Below, in pieces: positions 1-11,943 of a stretch of DNA of 64,000 nt. Made by a program: the position numbers and the translations under genes. The DNA comes from Mucor racemosus (lineage: Eukaryota; Mucoromycota; Mucoromycetes; Mucorales; Mucoraceae): positions 1,302,001-1,366,000 of the forward strand of contig JAPEHQ010000015.1 in the NCBI GenBank assembly GCA_027405735.1. Direction: 5' to 3'. The number at the start of each line of letters is the position of its first letter. The first letter of the stretch is position 1. Under the pieces are notes generated by a model. It worked only from the letters and a program-made list of their open reading frames with translations. It was not told the DNA's origin and ran no database searches.

Positions 1-299
1 AAAAAATCCCAGAGTCGAGTCCAATTTCACATTAAGGTACCGCCACAGTTCAACAAAGTCTTGGTGGTCTATAATGATATCATTATTTTTTTTTTTCTCA
101 GCAAAACCCAACAAAAAGGACGATAATTAATTTTGATCAGGGCATTTTTATTTAGGTGTAGTCTATCTGTGCAAATTAATAATTTTGCTATAAGGAAATA
201 GGGATCGACATCATTGCCACTTGGTCGTCCAAAAAAGGAAATAAGATAGGACTTCGGGTCCCTTGATTTTTCGTTATGCTGTGGCGTTTTGTATGTGTA
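1..299. other. Left-edge non-coding sequence downstream of ATG22
   Basis: AT-rich sequence with a T-run near position 88. It lies 3' of the leftward ATG22 gene and presumably holds its 3' UTR. I see no coding signal or repeat shared with the rest of the window. Confidence 0.5.
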
Positions 300-2160
300 T
301 TATTCTGCTTTTTCATATTCGCTTAGTTCTAATTTAGCTTTATCTACATCAATAAAACAAATAATAATTGTAGCTAATATAAACAATCCTAATACAAATG
401 GCCAGCCTTTCCATATATTTGATGTTGATTGCGTAATTGCACCAATTACGACTGGGCCAATCCAGGAAGATGCTTTATTGACTATGCCAAATAATCCAAA
501 GAATAAGTTTTCTTTTCCTTTTGGTACTAATTCTGCCAACATGGTCTGTTGCCAAGCCCAAATGGGAGCTGTAAATAGACCTGACCAAACATTCAATACC
601 CATAATTCCCAGTTTGTCTGTAATGTATATATATATATATATAATATATTTAGTACTAGATGTTTCTTTTTTTAGACACAATTCCTTTTTACCTTGATCC
701 CAAAGTTGTCAAATTGAATACCAAAACATCCCCAAACAGGAATAACACCCGTTAAAATTACAATAATTAGCAAACTAGTCTTTGTTCTTATATGAAACGT
801 CTTGCTCATCCACAAAAAGAACAAGCAGCCAAGAATGGATGTCACTGCTGTTATAAAGCTAAATATAGCATTTTGTTGTGCTGAGAACCCAGTTAATTCA
901 CCTTGAATAATACTTGTCATTTGTCCAATTGTTGATACTGCATCAGAAAACATGAAATAAGCAAATATGTACATGAATAAGTATCTTAATTTTTTTGCTT
1001 CTTTCAGTGCTAAAATGATTGATTTCCATCCAAATGTAAAATAATTGGCATTGGAGGGTAATGGTGGCCCTTTTCTTCCTCGTGGCGTCAGTAGAAAATA
1101 AGGTATGGCATTTAAAGCCCAAAAACATGCACAAACAACAGTTGAAATGTAATTATAAATAGGTGCATTACCTAATGTATGGCTGACACCATCTGGAAAA
1201 TCATACTTATCTTCCCATGACAGAAATGATACACCAGATAATACGCCAGATGTTATTAAAAATCCAATATTGGAAAATGTAGTCGACACAGCTGAAACCT
1301 GATTTCTCCATCTTTCAGTTACTTGTTGTCGTTCAGTTTCTGCTATATTTGGATTTGATTTAGCATGTCTTACAACAGGTAAATTATCACTGTGTCATAA
1401 ATATATATTAATTTACATGCACATAAAATACATCAAAAAGGAGAGTTTGTGTATATTTACGAACCTCAAATTAGGAAATGCAGCTGCATAAAAAACAAGC
1501 GAGGTACCATACGAAATTAATGCAATATTCATAATTCCCATCATTACATTCCAATGTGTTCCATCATCATTAATCAATATAATTGGCAATGCTTGAAATA
1601 CACAACCAACAATGGTTGCACCTAGCAATATGTATCGATTCCATTGACCATAGTCTGCCAAACTGCCAAATGATGTAAATAGTATAAATTGAATGGAAAA
1701 TGCAATGGCTTGAACATAGAGAAGCATTGATGATACAGGTATGCCGTTGGGTGAATTGATCCACGCTACATTACATGGTTTTAAAGCATCTTGAATATCG
1801 CATCCTCGAATATTTGGTGTTTCAGGGTTAAATCCACCTCTATATGCTAAATACTGTAGAATAAGTGGCATAAAACTATACACAGTGTAGCCATTATCCT
1901 AAATAAAGAAATGTCAATATATTTGGTAACCATGGAAACTTCAGGTAGCACTGCCACAGATCACATCTTACTCCATTGTAGTACAAATAATAACTCCATA
2001 ATTCCCATTTTGTTGTCAGTGGTTGATCAAATGTGTGTTGTTGTTCCGCATAACCACCTTCATCATCTATGATTTTAAATGGATCTTTTTCATTGTATAT
2101 CGTTTTTATTTTCTCATTTTTATCTACTGTAATAGACGATACACTGGAAGAATTGGACAT
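300..2160 (-). CDS. ATG22: Atg22-like vacuolar amino-acid efflux protein (MFS fold)
   Basis: Four exons (2160-1972, 1898-1465, 1389-693, 617-300) join in phase to give 545 residues, close to the yeast Atg22 length (528). In yeast, Atg22 sits in the vacuole membrane and exports amino acids released by autophagic breakdown. Visible here are a short Ser-rich cytosolic N-terminus, then many hydrophobic segments. The early GYTVYSFMPLILQYLAYRGG-type stretch, the SFGSLADYG loop and FPNL motif are typical of the family. Introns start GTAAGA, GTTCGT and GTAAAA and all end in AG. It lies in tandem behind SNX4 on the same strand, with 174 bp between SNX4 stop and ATG22 start. Family assignment is firm; transport substrate is inferred from yeast. 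Confidence 0.88.
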
Positions 2161-2334
2161 TTATATTAGAATACAATAAAGAAGAAAGAGGAGAGGTCGA
2201 GAAGGAGGATTATATAATGTGATAAGAAGGGAAGAAACAGAGAAAAAAAGGGGAAAAAACATTTAAATTTACACCTATACAAATGAAATATATTACTACA
2301 AACAATCAAAATGCTTGTTTATACACACACACGT

Positions 2335-4084
2335 TTAATCTTCAAGTTGAATTTGATCTAAAACAGGCAAGATATTCTCCCAAATAGAAATACTCTGTAG
2401 AGAAATTTGATTTAGCTGCATGATCATCAATAAATAAATACACGTTTGGCGTACCTTTTTATAAAAATCGATATGGCAATCTGCATAAGCTGCTAATCCT
2501 TGCTTCAATTCCGCTTCTCTTGCCTTTTGAAATATCTCAAACTCTTTTATCATTTGATTTGAATAACTGTTATTAATATCATTTGCTTTAGCGACCTCAT
2601 CCTGTAATTCTTTAATCTTGGATTCTAGTCGTAAAACCCGTTCATTTCTAGTCTTGTTGGTATCACTCATTTTATCAGTCATCAATTCGGTTATATTCAT
2701 GCCAACAGTTGTTCCCATATTTTTGCCAGGGTAAAGTATCCGCTCTCTCTCCAAAACAATCGATTGTAATGCAGTGGATGTGTCTTCAAAATTAACTTGC
2801 TTTTGATCCCTTTCTATCAACTGATCTTTGGCTGCATTGCAATAATTTAATAATTCATGCACATCGTTTAGAAATAATAAATCTTCTTGTTTTCTCATTT
2901 CCTTTAATGCGTCAACGTAGGATTCTGTAGCTTCTGCAAATTGTCGTAAAGGCTGATCTACATTAGTTTCTAATCCTGATAATCCTCGAATACTTCCGGC
3001 AAAATGGTCGTAGTTCTGCTCCAATTCTTGTTGTCGTTTGCCAATTCTTGAATATAACTTTTCTACAATGTTTAGATTGTCTTCGAATTTATCAATTGAT
3101 TCTTTCATTTCTTCAAACTTTTCATCAGGTTTTTTTACTTTGGCCAAAGATTTAAAGAATGAACCAAACATGGAACTATTTGAAGGTGCTGATTTGGTTT
3201 GAATATTTTTATCTGCATTAAAATCGGTGGATTCCAAAAATATTTTTGTATATTTTGATATTTGAAGCTTAGGATGTCTTGCAATTCTATCCATAAACCA
3301 TTGCAATCTACATACACATAAATCAAAATCCTAGAATTTCATGTAAAATCTAATAATACAACAAACCCTAATCTTCGTTGTTCTATAAACATTGGATCAA
3401 ATCGATCACCTTTCATGTATTCTATTTACACAGCCAAAAAAAAAATATAAATATAAATAAATAAATAAATACATAAATCAAACCATAATCTTACTGATAC
3501 GATGTTTCTCTGGTAATGGAGGAATGACACAAGCAGGAAGTTCGACACTTAATGCATTATGTAACCATACAAAATCCCTAAATCGTCGTCGCACAGGTCT
3601 ATTATCAACAGAATATATCTCTAATGCAGTCTATTTTTTTTTTTTTTTTTTAGATAATTTTTATATCAAAAATTCAAAATTTTACCATTGTAAATACTCT
3701 AAAAGTAATATAAGAACCATCGCTACTCTTTACAGGATCATCTACTCGAATTGTCATAGGTTCTGCCTTGTATTCCTTATTTAAAGTTGGCTTTTGTGAT
3801 GATTGGATTGGTTTTTTACTATCAAAAGTTGCAGTATCCTCATCATATTCAGACTGAAAAGGATCAAAAGCTGCAATAGCAGCAATAGCGCCATTACTAC
3901 TCGAAGAAGACGCTCCGAAATGCTAATACCAAATAAATGAATATTCAATTTACTTGCAATTATTCCTTTATATTACTTGTGATTGATCAAAATATGCTGA
4001 CTGAGAGGTATTGAATGCGTTATCTCCATTGTCTTCAGTAGACCAAGAAGGTCCTACATCATCGTCATTATTAAAAGTAGACAT
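2335..4084 (-). CDS. SNX4: Sorting nexin-4 / Atg24 (PX-BAR protein)
   Basis: Six exons (4084-3977, 3922-3686, 3630-3495, 3421-3367, 3307-2455, 2394-2335) give 482 residues. Residues about 92-210 are a PX domain, with MTIRVDDPVK, the phosphoinositide-binding RRRFRDF, PPLPEKHR and KYMKGDRF motifs. The rest is a helical BAR region with GSIRGLSGLE and a DQKQVNFED-type segment characteristic of Snx4/Atg24. These proteins bind PI3P endosomes, recycle SNAREs and support selective autophagy. The last 60-nt intron (2395-2454) is in frame and would otherwise read through. I accept it because it has a GTACGC start, a pyrimidine-rich TTTCTCTACAG end, and restores the expected FYKKSISIWE C-terminus. The intron before position 3630 ends in a run of A rather than pyrimidines. 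The start is the first Met before the acidic N-terminus. Confidence 0.86.
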
Positions 4085-4192
4085 TGTTTAAAGTAAAAAC
4101 AGTTGAAAACAAAACAAGAAAAGAGGAAATAATAATAAAAAAAAAAGAGAAAAATGGAAAAATTATTTATTTGAAACCCCCACAAACACACC

Positions 4193-4814
4193 TTATGCTG
4201 ATGTCTGTGAAGAATTTAAGTTGTCTTCTTTAATAATTACATCTGATCTTTCGCTAAATAACTGATATTTGGGATTTTGTGAAGTATATCTTCGTTTTGA
4301 TTTACAAATTTTACAAGTTTGAATCACATTCGGTGAAGGTTTAGCTAAATTTACAAAATCAATAATTAAACTACCATGTAATAATGATATAATCTTACAT
4401 TTAATACGGCTAGTTGATGTGATTACTGGAATTATAGGTGTATCACATCGTTTGCATATCGTTCTTTTCACACTAGGATCCCTATAATAATCTTAGTTAT
4501 ATTCAAAACCTAATTTTAATTGCTTTTACCTACAATCGCATAACTAACTTCCCGGTAATTTGCTTCATATGATTATTTAAATGTCTAGATGTTGCATGCA
4601 AGGTGCCTGGTGGATCCCCTTGCCAATTTTTAACGGATTTGATTGCATTATCAGTTGTAGTTGTTGATGATGATGATGCAGATGCTGATGCAGTTGATGA
4701 ATTGTATTTTATAGTAGACATAAGTATAGCAGCTTGATGGAGGAAACTTAAACGCTCAAAAGCTTGAACATTTTTCACTACAGCCCCTCCTTTCTGGTCC
4801 TTTGATCTTGCCAT
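4193..4814 (-). CDS. RPR2: RNase P/MRP-type zinc-ribbon subunit Rpr2/Rpp21
   Basis: Three exons (4814-4534, 4481-4399, 4344-4193) give 171 residues. The protein begins MARSKDQKGG, has a helical NVQAFERLSFLHQAA region, a low-complexity Ser/Thr linker, then KLVMRLDPSVKRTICKRC. A second Cys pair (CKIC) completes the zinc ribbon. This order is that of Rpr2/Rpp21, a protein subunit of nuclear RNase P that matures tRNA 5' ends. The 54-nt intron at 4345-4398 is in frame and stop-free but has GTAAGA...TTTAG ends and splits the ribbon at IKSKPSPN. Removing it restores the usual family spacing. The reading frame is open 27 codons upstream (to 4895), but MARSK is the better start. Its stop is 108 bp before the SNX4 start on the same strand. 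Rpp21 and Rpr2 are the same family, so either name fits. Confidence 0.78.
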
Positions 4815-5589
4815 AGTTTTGAGAAATTTGAAAGAAAGATATGGGGATATGATACAACTAACATGAAAAGTATGAAAAAAATGGGTATCGCTCAATGTGA
4901 CTCTCTAGAAATGCTTGGATATCCAGAAAACACAGTAATTATCACAACTTTGATTATGCAACTTGATAACAGAAAATTAAGTGTACAAAGACACATATCA
5001 AGCGGGGGTTTTCTATGAATTGCCATGTATTTGTTGGAGACTTACTAATGAAAAGGAGGTTGGTTAACTTTCCACAAAGAAAATTCCTATATAAGGCTAT
5101 CTATCCACAAAATATTTTTTGGCTCGTAATGGTGCGGCGACTATCGTAATGCCTCTGACCAAAAATCCTATCAGCATAATGTAGTCCTACTTTTCTAGTG
5201 CTCATAAGATAGACATATCCTAAACACATCTATACATCTTTTGTTTTGTAAAGAAATACCAATTTTTCATTAAGAAATGCAAGAAAATGAAATGTCTATG
5301 CCAAATACCAAAATACCATAGCAAAATGTACATATCTGCGTTTGATTTAGACAAATGTCAAACCTGAAAAAAATCGATCAAACAATTTGAATCCTAAACA
5401 TGGGCCCACTTCTCATTGTGTTGGCGATTTCAGCCAATATGAATGCCCAATTTTGCTATTAGCTTTAAAACCACATTTTAAGCAAATGAAATATCTAAGA
5501 ATTCATTATTAATGTTTCAATCTACTCAAACGAGACTCATTATAATTACCTAGTAAACCAACTGAGCTCATATTCCTATTTACTTGAAA
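4815..5589. other. Intergenic, upstream of RPR2
   Basis: AT-rich sequence that includes the RPR2 promoter side. I see no further gene. It grades into repeat family A near 5590. Confidence 0.4.
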
Positions 5590-7010
5590 GATGAATAACA
5601 CATTACATGCTATCTATTCCCGAAAATATTTTATATCTTACAAAAGACTCAGAAACACGTAAAATTCGTTGCTTTTTCCTTAGAAACTGGGTCCAATTTT
5701 TCATCCCTGCCCAACTTTTTTTTTCACTATATAAAACCAAAAACAAATTATACGACAGTATACCTGAGATGTTTAACTTTCATCCAAAAGCAAGTATCCC
5801 AAAATATCCTATCTTTTGCAGTTGGTATTAATTTTTCTGTGCTAACGTTTCAGATTTTTATAGGTATTTCACTGCTAAAATTAAAAATTTTGAGGCTCCA
5901 TATCTCTACGAAAATCAAGCTAACCTAACACTTTATAGTAATAAAACTTACTTGTTTTAAAGCGCTCAATAACATATGTTAGTATGGAAAACTTCTGAGC
6001 ACTTTTATTTTTTTTTTCATTTTTTTTGATATTTTTGTGATAGATTTCAAAATATTCGTTTTATTGAGCAGTATTCTTTCTATATTCATGCCATCCAGCT
6101 CGTTGAGCTCTCTCGGACCCAATTTAGTTTTTTCCAAAATATTGATTTTTCGTGGAGATATCCTCAAAAATGTGTACAAAGGAATACTTTTGTTTCTAAC
6201 CTCAATTTTCCCCTTGTATACCCTCATCCAAAGTTCTGAATCTGAAAAAATTCTGACAAAAATCTCGTTTTCTCTACGAAAAATGCAACCAAAAGGTTCA
6301 GCAATAGCTCGATCAATAGATAATTATTTCGCGCATAATCTCTATTACTTATATTTAAAATTTACTTATAAAAAGTGATATGCATATTTAAAAAACCCCA
6401 AAAATTTCGATTGCATTTTACGCAAAATTTAATGTGAAACATTTATTGATATTATGTTTGAATGGATGAAGAATTTAAAACTGTACAAAAGCCTCTTAAT
6501 AAGTTAGTTTAACTTACTTTTTAGTTTATGAGCTTTTGAACTATTTTGTTTTTTTTTTATCATTTTCTGATCGATTTGTATAAATTGATTTTGGAACTCA
6601 GTCGCCATAGAGGTTAAGCTGTAATATGAACTATTATTTCGATTATCTCGACGAAAAATCAATATTTTTTGCTGAAATAAAAAATGCAGAGTAGCTTTAA
6701 GTTGGATCTATTTTGTGAAGACAAAAAACTAATATAGTACCTCAATTAAGTGCTTCATTTTCTCAATCGATTTTATGTTAGTTTTTGGTCTATTATGTTT
6801 TCCCAGTGCATTAATATTATGATATTAACTCTTTTATTATCGGACAGATATCAATAGACCATAGAGGGAAGTACATTGTCTTTGAAGATTTGACGTAATT
6901 TGACTCCATATTGAGCGAAAACAATCGAAAGTCATTTGAAAACCATCAGAAACCTAATTTTTTGCAACCGTAAAAAACCAACTGTTGTATATTTTTAGGT
7001 TTGAATAATG
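5590..7010 (+). repeat. Dispersed repeat A, copy 1 (diverged)
   Basis: This 1.4-kb segment resembles four other same-strand segments in the window, starting near 26461, 38481, 52500 and 61051. Recognisable blocks include CGTAAAATTC near 5660, a conserved core at about 6030-6380, and CGACGAAAAATCAATATTTT at 6649. The core is open on both strands in most copies but shows no recognisable domain, so I do not call it a gene. This copy is the most diverged of the five. It runs directly into repeat C. Confidence 0.75.
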
Positions 7011-9238
7011 CTTAAGAAATAATACAATTAGAATAGAGGGAGTAATTAATCAGTTCTTTAACTGCATAATAAAAACAAGATATCGTTTATTGAGATATAA
7101 AAGTATAGCCTTTTATACTGATTTAATATTGAGATTCTGAAATGTAATTTAAGGCACTATTGAACCATTAGAACTGTTTGATAGTAATCTAAATGGATTG
7201 AGATGAATCAATCATAATTTAACCGTGCTTGCAAAGCTTGTGAGCTGCCTTTTTTCAATGCTGCGTTAAATGTGCTTGGATGTTGATTTGATAGCTACTT
7301 GATTAATTAACCGCTGGGATGAATTAATATGGTGTCATAATTGAGGCCAAAGGGTTCTTGGTAATTACTGGATTAAACTTGATACGCTAGGAGTTTCTTA
7401 TATCCGATATCAAGACTTACACTTCAATACATGTCATAATCAATAGATTATAAGATGTATTGATACTGTAGAAGGTGATAATGTATGATACTAATAGGTG
7501 GAATACAACATACTCTAGGAGTTTTTTATATCCGATATCAAGAGTTTGCTCTTCAATGCATGTCGTAGTCAATAGGTTGTAGGATGTATTGATACTGTAG
7601 AAGGTGATAACATTTGGTACTTGGTGGAATACAACATAGTATATGATTCATATTTTTGCCAATGGTCACTCTTCCAAAAAAAAAGCCGAACAATCTCCGG
7701 AAGCGGCCATCTAATGATATTTCCAAGCTTTAAATTTCTAGAAAAAATCACCGGACAGCCCGGACACGGTTGCTTAAATATTCCAAGCAGCTATAAGATG
7801 CAGGTATCAAAATTCCATACAAAAATTAAGGTTCGACTGTATTGCTATTAATTATTCAAAGGCTTATTTTAAGTAAAACATAAATACAACTTTCAATATT
7901 ATTAGCCTAATAACGGATTTAACTTGAAAACTATAAAATGATATAACCAGATTAAAAAAAAAATCCATAAAATCACAAACTTAAAGGATTTATATGTAGA
8001 AGCAACTATGGCCGACCTGTGCTGCACAAGATGATTTTGTTTTGCCCAGGTGGGCTACATACTATAGCCTAATGAGTTGTTGCGCCCACTGAATAATGGC
8101 TAAAAAGATAACTAGATGCACATGGGCACAACAAAAGAAACTGCACACGGGCATAATTAAAAGCCTGTATGTTTAGAATTATAGATTCTGTCTACTATAT
8201 ACATGACATTAATCCCATGTGTGCATAATAGTAGAATTGCCCATAAGCATATTATTATTCCTATTTGCGCATAATAATAAAACCTGATCATAAGCATAAT
8301 GAGCTGATTGTATGGGCACAAATTTGTTTGTACATGTATGAGCGCCGTGCCGTTCTCAAAATTTCATTGCATTTTTTACTGGACTAATGGGTTTTTAATT
8401 ACATTTGCTTTTATTAATATAGATTATAGATAATACAATTCAATATGTTGTTGATGTAGAGCAATACATGCAACTGCCAATATATTTACGATTATCATCA
8501 TTTGTAAATATGTTTATAGCTATAATGTCTGCAACAACAATGGTTTTTGCTTGAGCATAAACTTAAATAACACTTAATGCTTAAATTTATATGCAAGCCA
8601 AATCTAAGATTATAAATGTTACGATGTTACTTTATCACACATAAAATTTAAACAAATTAACCTTCTTTAAACTTACTATTTTAGTTTACGATTGTCAGCT
8701 TTAATAAGGTTTGTTTTCAAGTACAGTGTATATACAGTACAATCAAAACTATCGTAATTAGGCAAGGCGTTAGATTGTTTTTTTTTGTGTGTTTTGATAT
8801 TATTTAAAATTTTATCACTTTCCTGGAACATTTCGTGAGCTTATAGCCAGTTCTAGATTTTCATTGAATAGATAATATAAATATCATTTCCTTCGATTTG
8901 ATCTGGTAGTCAAGAAATACGTCCAATAATACAGTAGTAAATAATGCTATTATTTGACCTTAGAATGCAGTTAATTATGAATAAAAATATCAGCCTCTAA
9001 TATAACGACTGCTACCTACAGTATATCAAAAACATTAGTCCCTTATGTTAGCATGCGCATTCAGATAAAAGAAAAGAATACCAGCTTGATAGTCTGGTAT
9101 GCCTTATCAAATGGTGAATAATACCCTTGGAAGATGAACACAAAAAGAGAAAAACAACCCACGTAGAAAAGTATTTTCAAGGCTTTGCATTATTTAGCGC
9201 ATTTGAAACCCTGCTAAATTGCACATTTCAGCCAATGT
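7011..9238 (+). repeat. Dispersed repeat C, copy 1 (uninterrupted)
   Basis: This is the only copy of C without inserted elements, so it serves as the empty-site reference for copies 2 and 3. It contains a cluster of degenerate TGGGCATAAT-like motifs (about 8040-8330), a segment with GACAGCCCGGACACGG near 7754, and a GCATGCGCATTCAGA block near 9052 that all C copies share. No coding capacity is evident. Confidence 0.78.
7384..7639 (+). repeat. 128-bp imperfect tandem duplication inside repeat C
   Basis: Two adjacent units (about 7384-7511 and 7512-7639) each contain CTAGGAGTTT, ATCCGATATCAAGA and GGTGGAATACAACATA. Copies 2 and 3 of repeat C have only one unit, so this is a local duplication private to copy 1. 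Confidence 0.75.
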
Positions 9239-10256
9239 AAAAGCAGCATTACAACGCATCAACCCATAAACTAAGCAAAATAGGCAATATCTGCTATCAT
9301 AGGAACATACATTTTTCTACTAGAAGAACTGTCTGTCATATCATAAATTCATTAAAAAACTGCAAAAGCGATCCCGTAGAGCGACGCCGTAATTGAGTAT
9401 AACACTATCGAACGGCTAAGTCTTTTATACTATGTATATATCTAAGCTTTAAATGAAAATGCGTTTTTTTTTTTACTTTTCTTATATTTAACCACGTACG
9501 GTCTGAAAATTCAGTTTTTATAGCGGACATTTTTGGGGCTCATTTTATCCTTACCAACACTCATGATTTTGATCAAAAAATAGAAAAATCAAATTTTGAT
9601 ACCAAAATCAACATTTAAATATACTACATTGTGAGAGAAAATCGTAGCCATGACTAATACGCATTTTATAAAAGCTTAATATTAAACGTTAAGTAAGAAA
9701 ACTTAGCATTTTTGGCCCAAAAACGGTTTTTTGATTAAAGGATTTTCATGTAATACTTTGCAATAAAACGGGTTTTTATTTTTTATTGAGCAAATAGAGC
9801 GCTAAATTCTGAATATGTGTATATTTTTTGTTTTTATAATTGGTAGTATAATTAACTCTAGATTTGCAAAACCAGAAATAAAAAATTAAAAAATGTCAAA
9901 ATTGATGATTTGGACAAAAATAATTTTCTAAATTAATATTCCGCTTATAAGCCTTGTAAGTCTTAAAAATAAGAGATTTTATAATACTTGAGGACTTTTT
10001 CAAGAATTTACAATGCTGTACCCACTTGATTTGAGCTTATTACTGTAAACCTTTATACATGTTAATATTGTGTGGCAGTTTATTTGATGATAATATAATT
10101 TTACTTTATAACTATTGTGCTAGAGGTGATTTAAATTAATTTTTTTTTTTACTCTTACCTCCTCTCCAATATCATAAACATAAACATGGCCATCACTGGA
10201 ACCTATTGCCACCTTTTTATCCTCTTTGTCCCAATCCAATTTATTCAATCCTTCAC
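9239..10256 (+). repeat. Left outer arm of a large inverted repeat
   Basis: This stretch is the reverse complement of about 13636-14643. By eye, 9239-10180 and 13700-14643 look almost identical, including AT-rich spacer and homopolymer tracts. Similarity falls off inside the dynein-like fragment (GATAAAAAGG here against GGTAAAAAGG in the partner). The arms enclose about 3.4 kb. Confidence 0.85.
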
Positions 10257-10400
10257 CAGAACTAACTTAAGTACTTACAAATGATTCCTCGGTATTTTCA
10301 TTCAAATTCCATAAATTAAATTGACTGGTTCCATCAACAGTAGTATCAAATGTATCATCAGCCCGTCTTATGATAAATGCCGCCAATCTGAAATCAGAAA
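10146..10400 (-). pseudogene. Fragment of a dynein intermediate chain-like WD40 gene in repeat B
   Basis: Read on the minus strand, this translates to a VDGTSQFNLWNLNENTEE segment, then an in-frame TAA. It continues LNKLDWDKEDKKVAIGSSD and GHVYVYDIGEE, followed by GTAAGA. The layout (a DLWNLN-type repeat, then a final repeat ending VYVYDIGE) matches the C-terminal WD40 repeats of cytoplasmic dynein intermediate chain. The retained 5' splice site suggests the piece was copied from genomic DNA, not mRNA. It is too short and broken to function. Another WD40 protein is possible. Confidence 0.6.
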
Positions 10401-10720
10401 CATCCCACTGTCATTGTTATAGGCTATGAAAAGCTTGATTTTTAATAATACGGCAATTAAATAAAAAACAAGATGATACTAATAGCACATAGTGAGTATT
10501 TAACATCTAAGTACATTTGATGAAGTATGCTTTTAAACCCTGTGGCAAACACAACATCTTGGTCCCGTAATTTCTATCAATGGAAATGCTGCAATTTTCA
10601 CTACACAATGAATCCACCTTTTATCAATCTTGATCTCGATATACATTGGGTATCAGTTTTTTACCAGTTTTATTTTCTCGGATTCATTAATATTAATATT
10701 CAGTCATATTGAACAATGAT

Positions 10721-11519
10721 TTGTAGCATTGCCAAAAAAAAAAAAAGAACAAATGCTTCAAGAGTTTTCTGCATATAAATTAGACAATTAAGCAGTAATG
10801 ATTGCACTTAATAACTATGCTTTTTGAACCTATTGATGTTATTGATGTTATTAATTAGAATAATTAGTACTTTCATTCAAAAGTAAGGCTTGCTTTATAC
10901 ATTTACATTCACCCATTCAATAAATGACATTGCATTTTTTATTTTCCGTTATATTAATCAACCAACTTTATCTTGATTTAGATACATTTGACAATTAAAT
11001 GCCTAAATTACACTTTAGCCACCAGGTATCGCCACAAAAAAATTACATACAGGTCGAAGAAGCATCACAATTTGGACCATTTTTTTTGTGTTCATAGATC
11101 TAAGTTCTCTCTCACATTCATAGATTTCTGCATGATAAGCCATATCTCTATTTGTTTAATTTAACTGAAATACATTGAACGCCAACATTGTACTTGATAA
11201 AGCGCCTTGCTTTATTGCGAGTAGTCGACACAACTAATTTAATGCTAGTTTAGCATCAGGATTTGAATCAGATAAACTTGAAATTAGGCGGCCCCTTTTA
11301 ATAGTTTTGCATACCATCATGAGCTTAATAATGGACCGTTATTATAGATACGCTAATAATCAAAAAAGATGGTAAGTTAACTCTAACGGACGAACGAGTC
11401 CATTAGCAGTATAAACGAAATATTAAAATCAAATATAACAATTAAATGAGCAAGACATGATAAACCATGTAAAACATTAGCATGATTGAATTGTTTCAAG
11501 CGTTTTGAACTGAATACGC
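10721..11519. other. AT-rich non-coding segment between repeat B and inner palindrome arm
   Basis: No gene, RNA or repeat shared with other parts of the window was recognised. The right half of the palindrome lacks an equivalent of this segment, so the two halves are asymmetric by about 1.25 kb. Confidence 0.4.
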
Positions 11520-11893
11520 CTTTATTTTTGGCCTATAAAAATTGATGTATTAGTAAAATCATTTAACAAGTAATCATTATTTTGGTGTACCTTTGATAGT
11601 TGGTAGTGATATACAAGGCAACATCTTGTTTTCCTCTTCTTAGCTGTTGGCCACTGAATAGAAATAAATGCTTTTTAGAAACTAAATAGATTAACACGAG
11701 TTTATTCATTAATCATTCAAACCAAGTCAATGCTAATATATACTTTTATAATTACCAATCTTTCTGCAGGTAGGTATCGATTTTAGACCAGAAAAGCATT
11801 GATTATAACAACGTAGATGATGGAACAAAATGAGTAAGCCCGGGATGCTTTTTTTGTTCGAGAAAGATATTATAACGCATCCTAACATTAACA
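11520..11893 (+). repeat. Left inner arm of inverted repeat
   Basis: The reverse complement of this segment is found at 13241-13612. Shared landmarks are AAGCCCGGGATGCTTTTT, CTTTCTGCAG and the block from TGATAGTTGGTAGTGATATA. Small differences include a Pst site context change and a three-base indel near 11729. Confidence 0.82.
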
Positions 11894-11943
11894 GCTAATA
11901 ATTCATTTCCAAATAACCAATAGGAAAAGCATGTACTTTTACC

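Larger units (their letters stand above)
9239..10720 (+). repeat. Dispersed repeat B, copy 1
   Basis: The segment from AAGCAGCATTACAACGC through ACCACGTACGGTCTGAAAA to a block near 10700 recurs at 34481-36235 and 58134-59635. It also recurs inverted at 13636-14643. It contains the antisense dynein-like fragment annotated separately. Confidence 0.8.

Noticed and set aside
2416..2454. 39-nt version of the last SNX4 intron
   Set aside because: The acceptor at 2395 gives a normal 60-nt intron with a pyrimidine tract and better C-terminal fit.
4815..4895. N-terminal extension of RPR2 to the Met at 4895
   Set aside because: The extra residues are hydrophobic and unlike the family; MARSKDQK fits the usual N-terminus.
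5607..6378. Open frames on both strands of repeat A as protein genes
   Set aside because: Overlapping on opposite strands, no recognisable domain, no start context, and frame lost in copy 3. Treated as repeat with a finding for testing.
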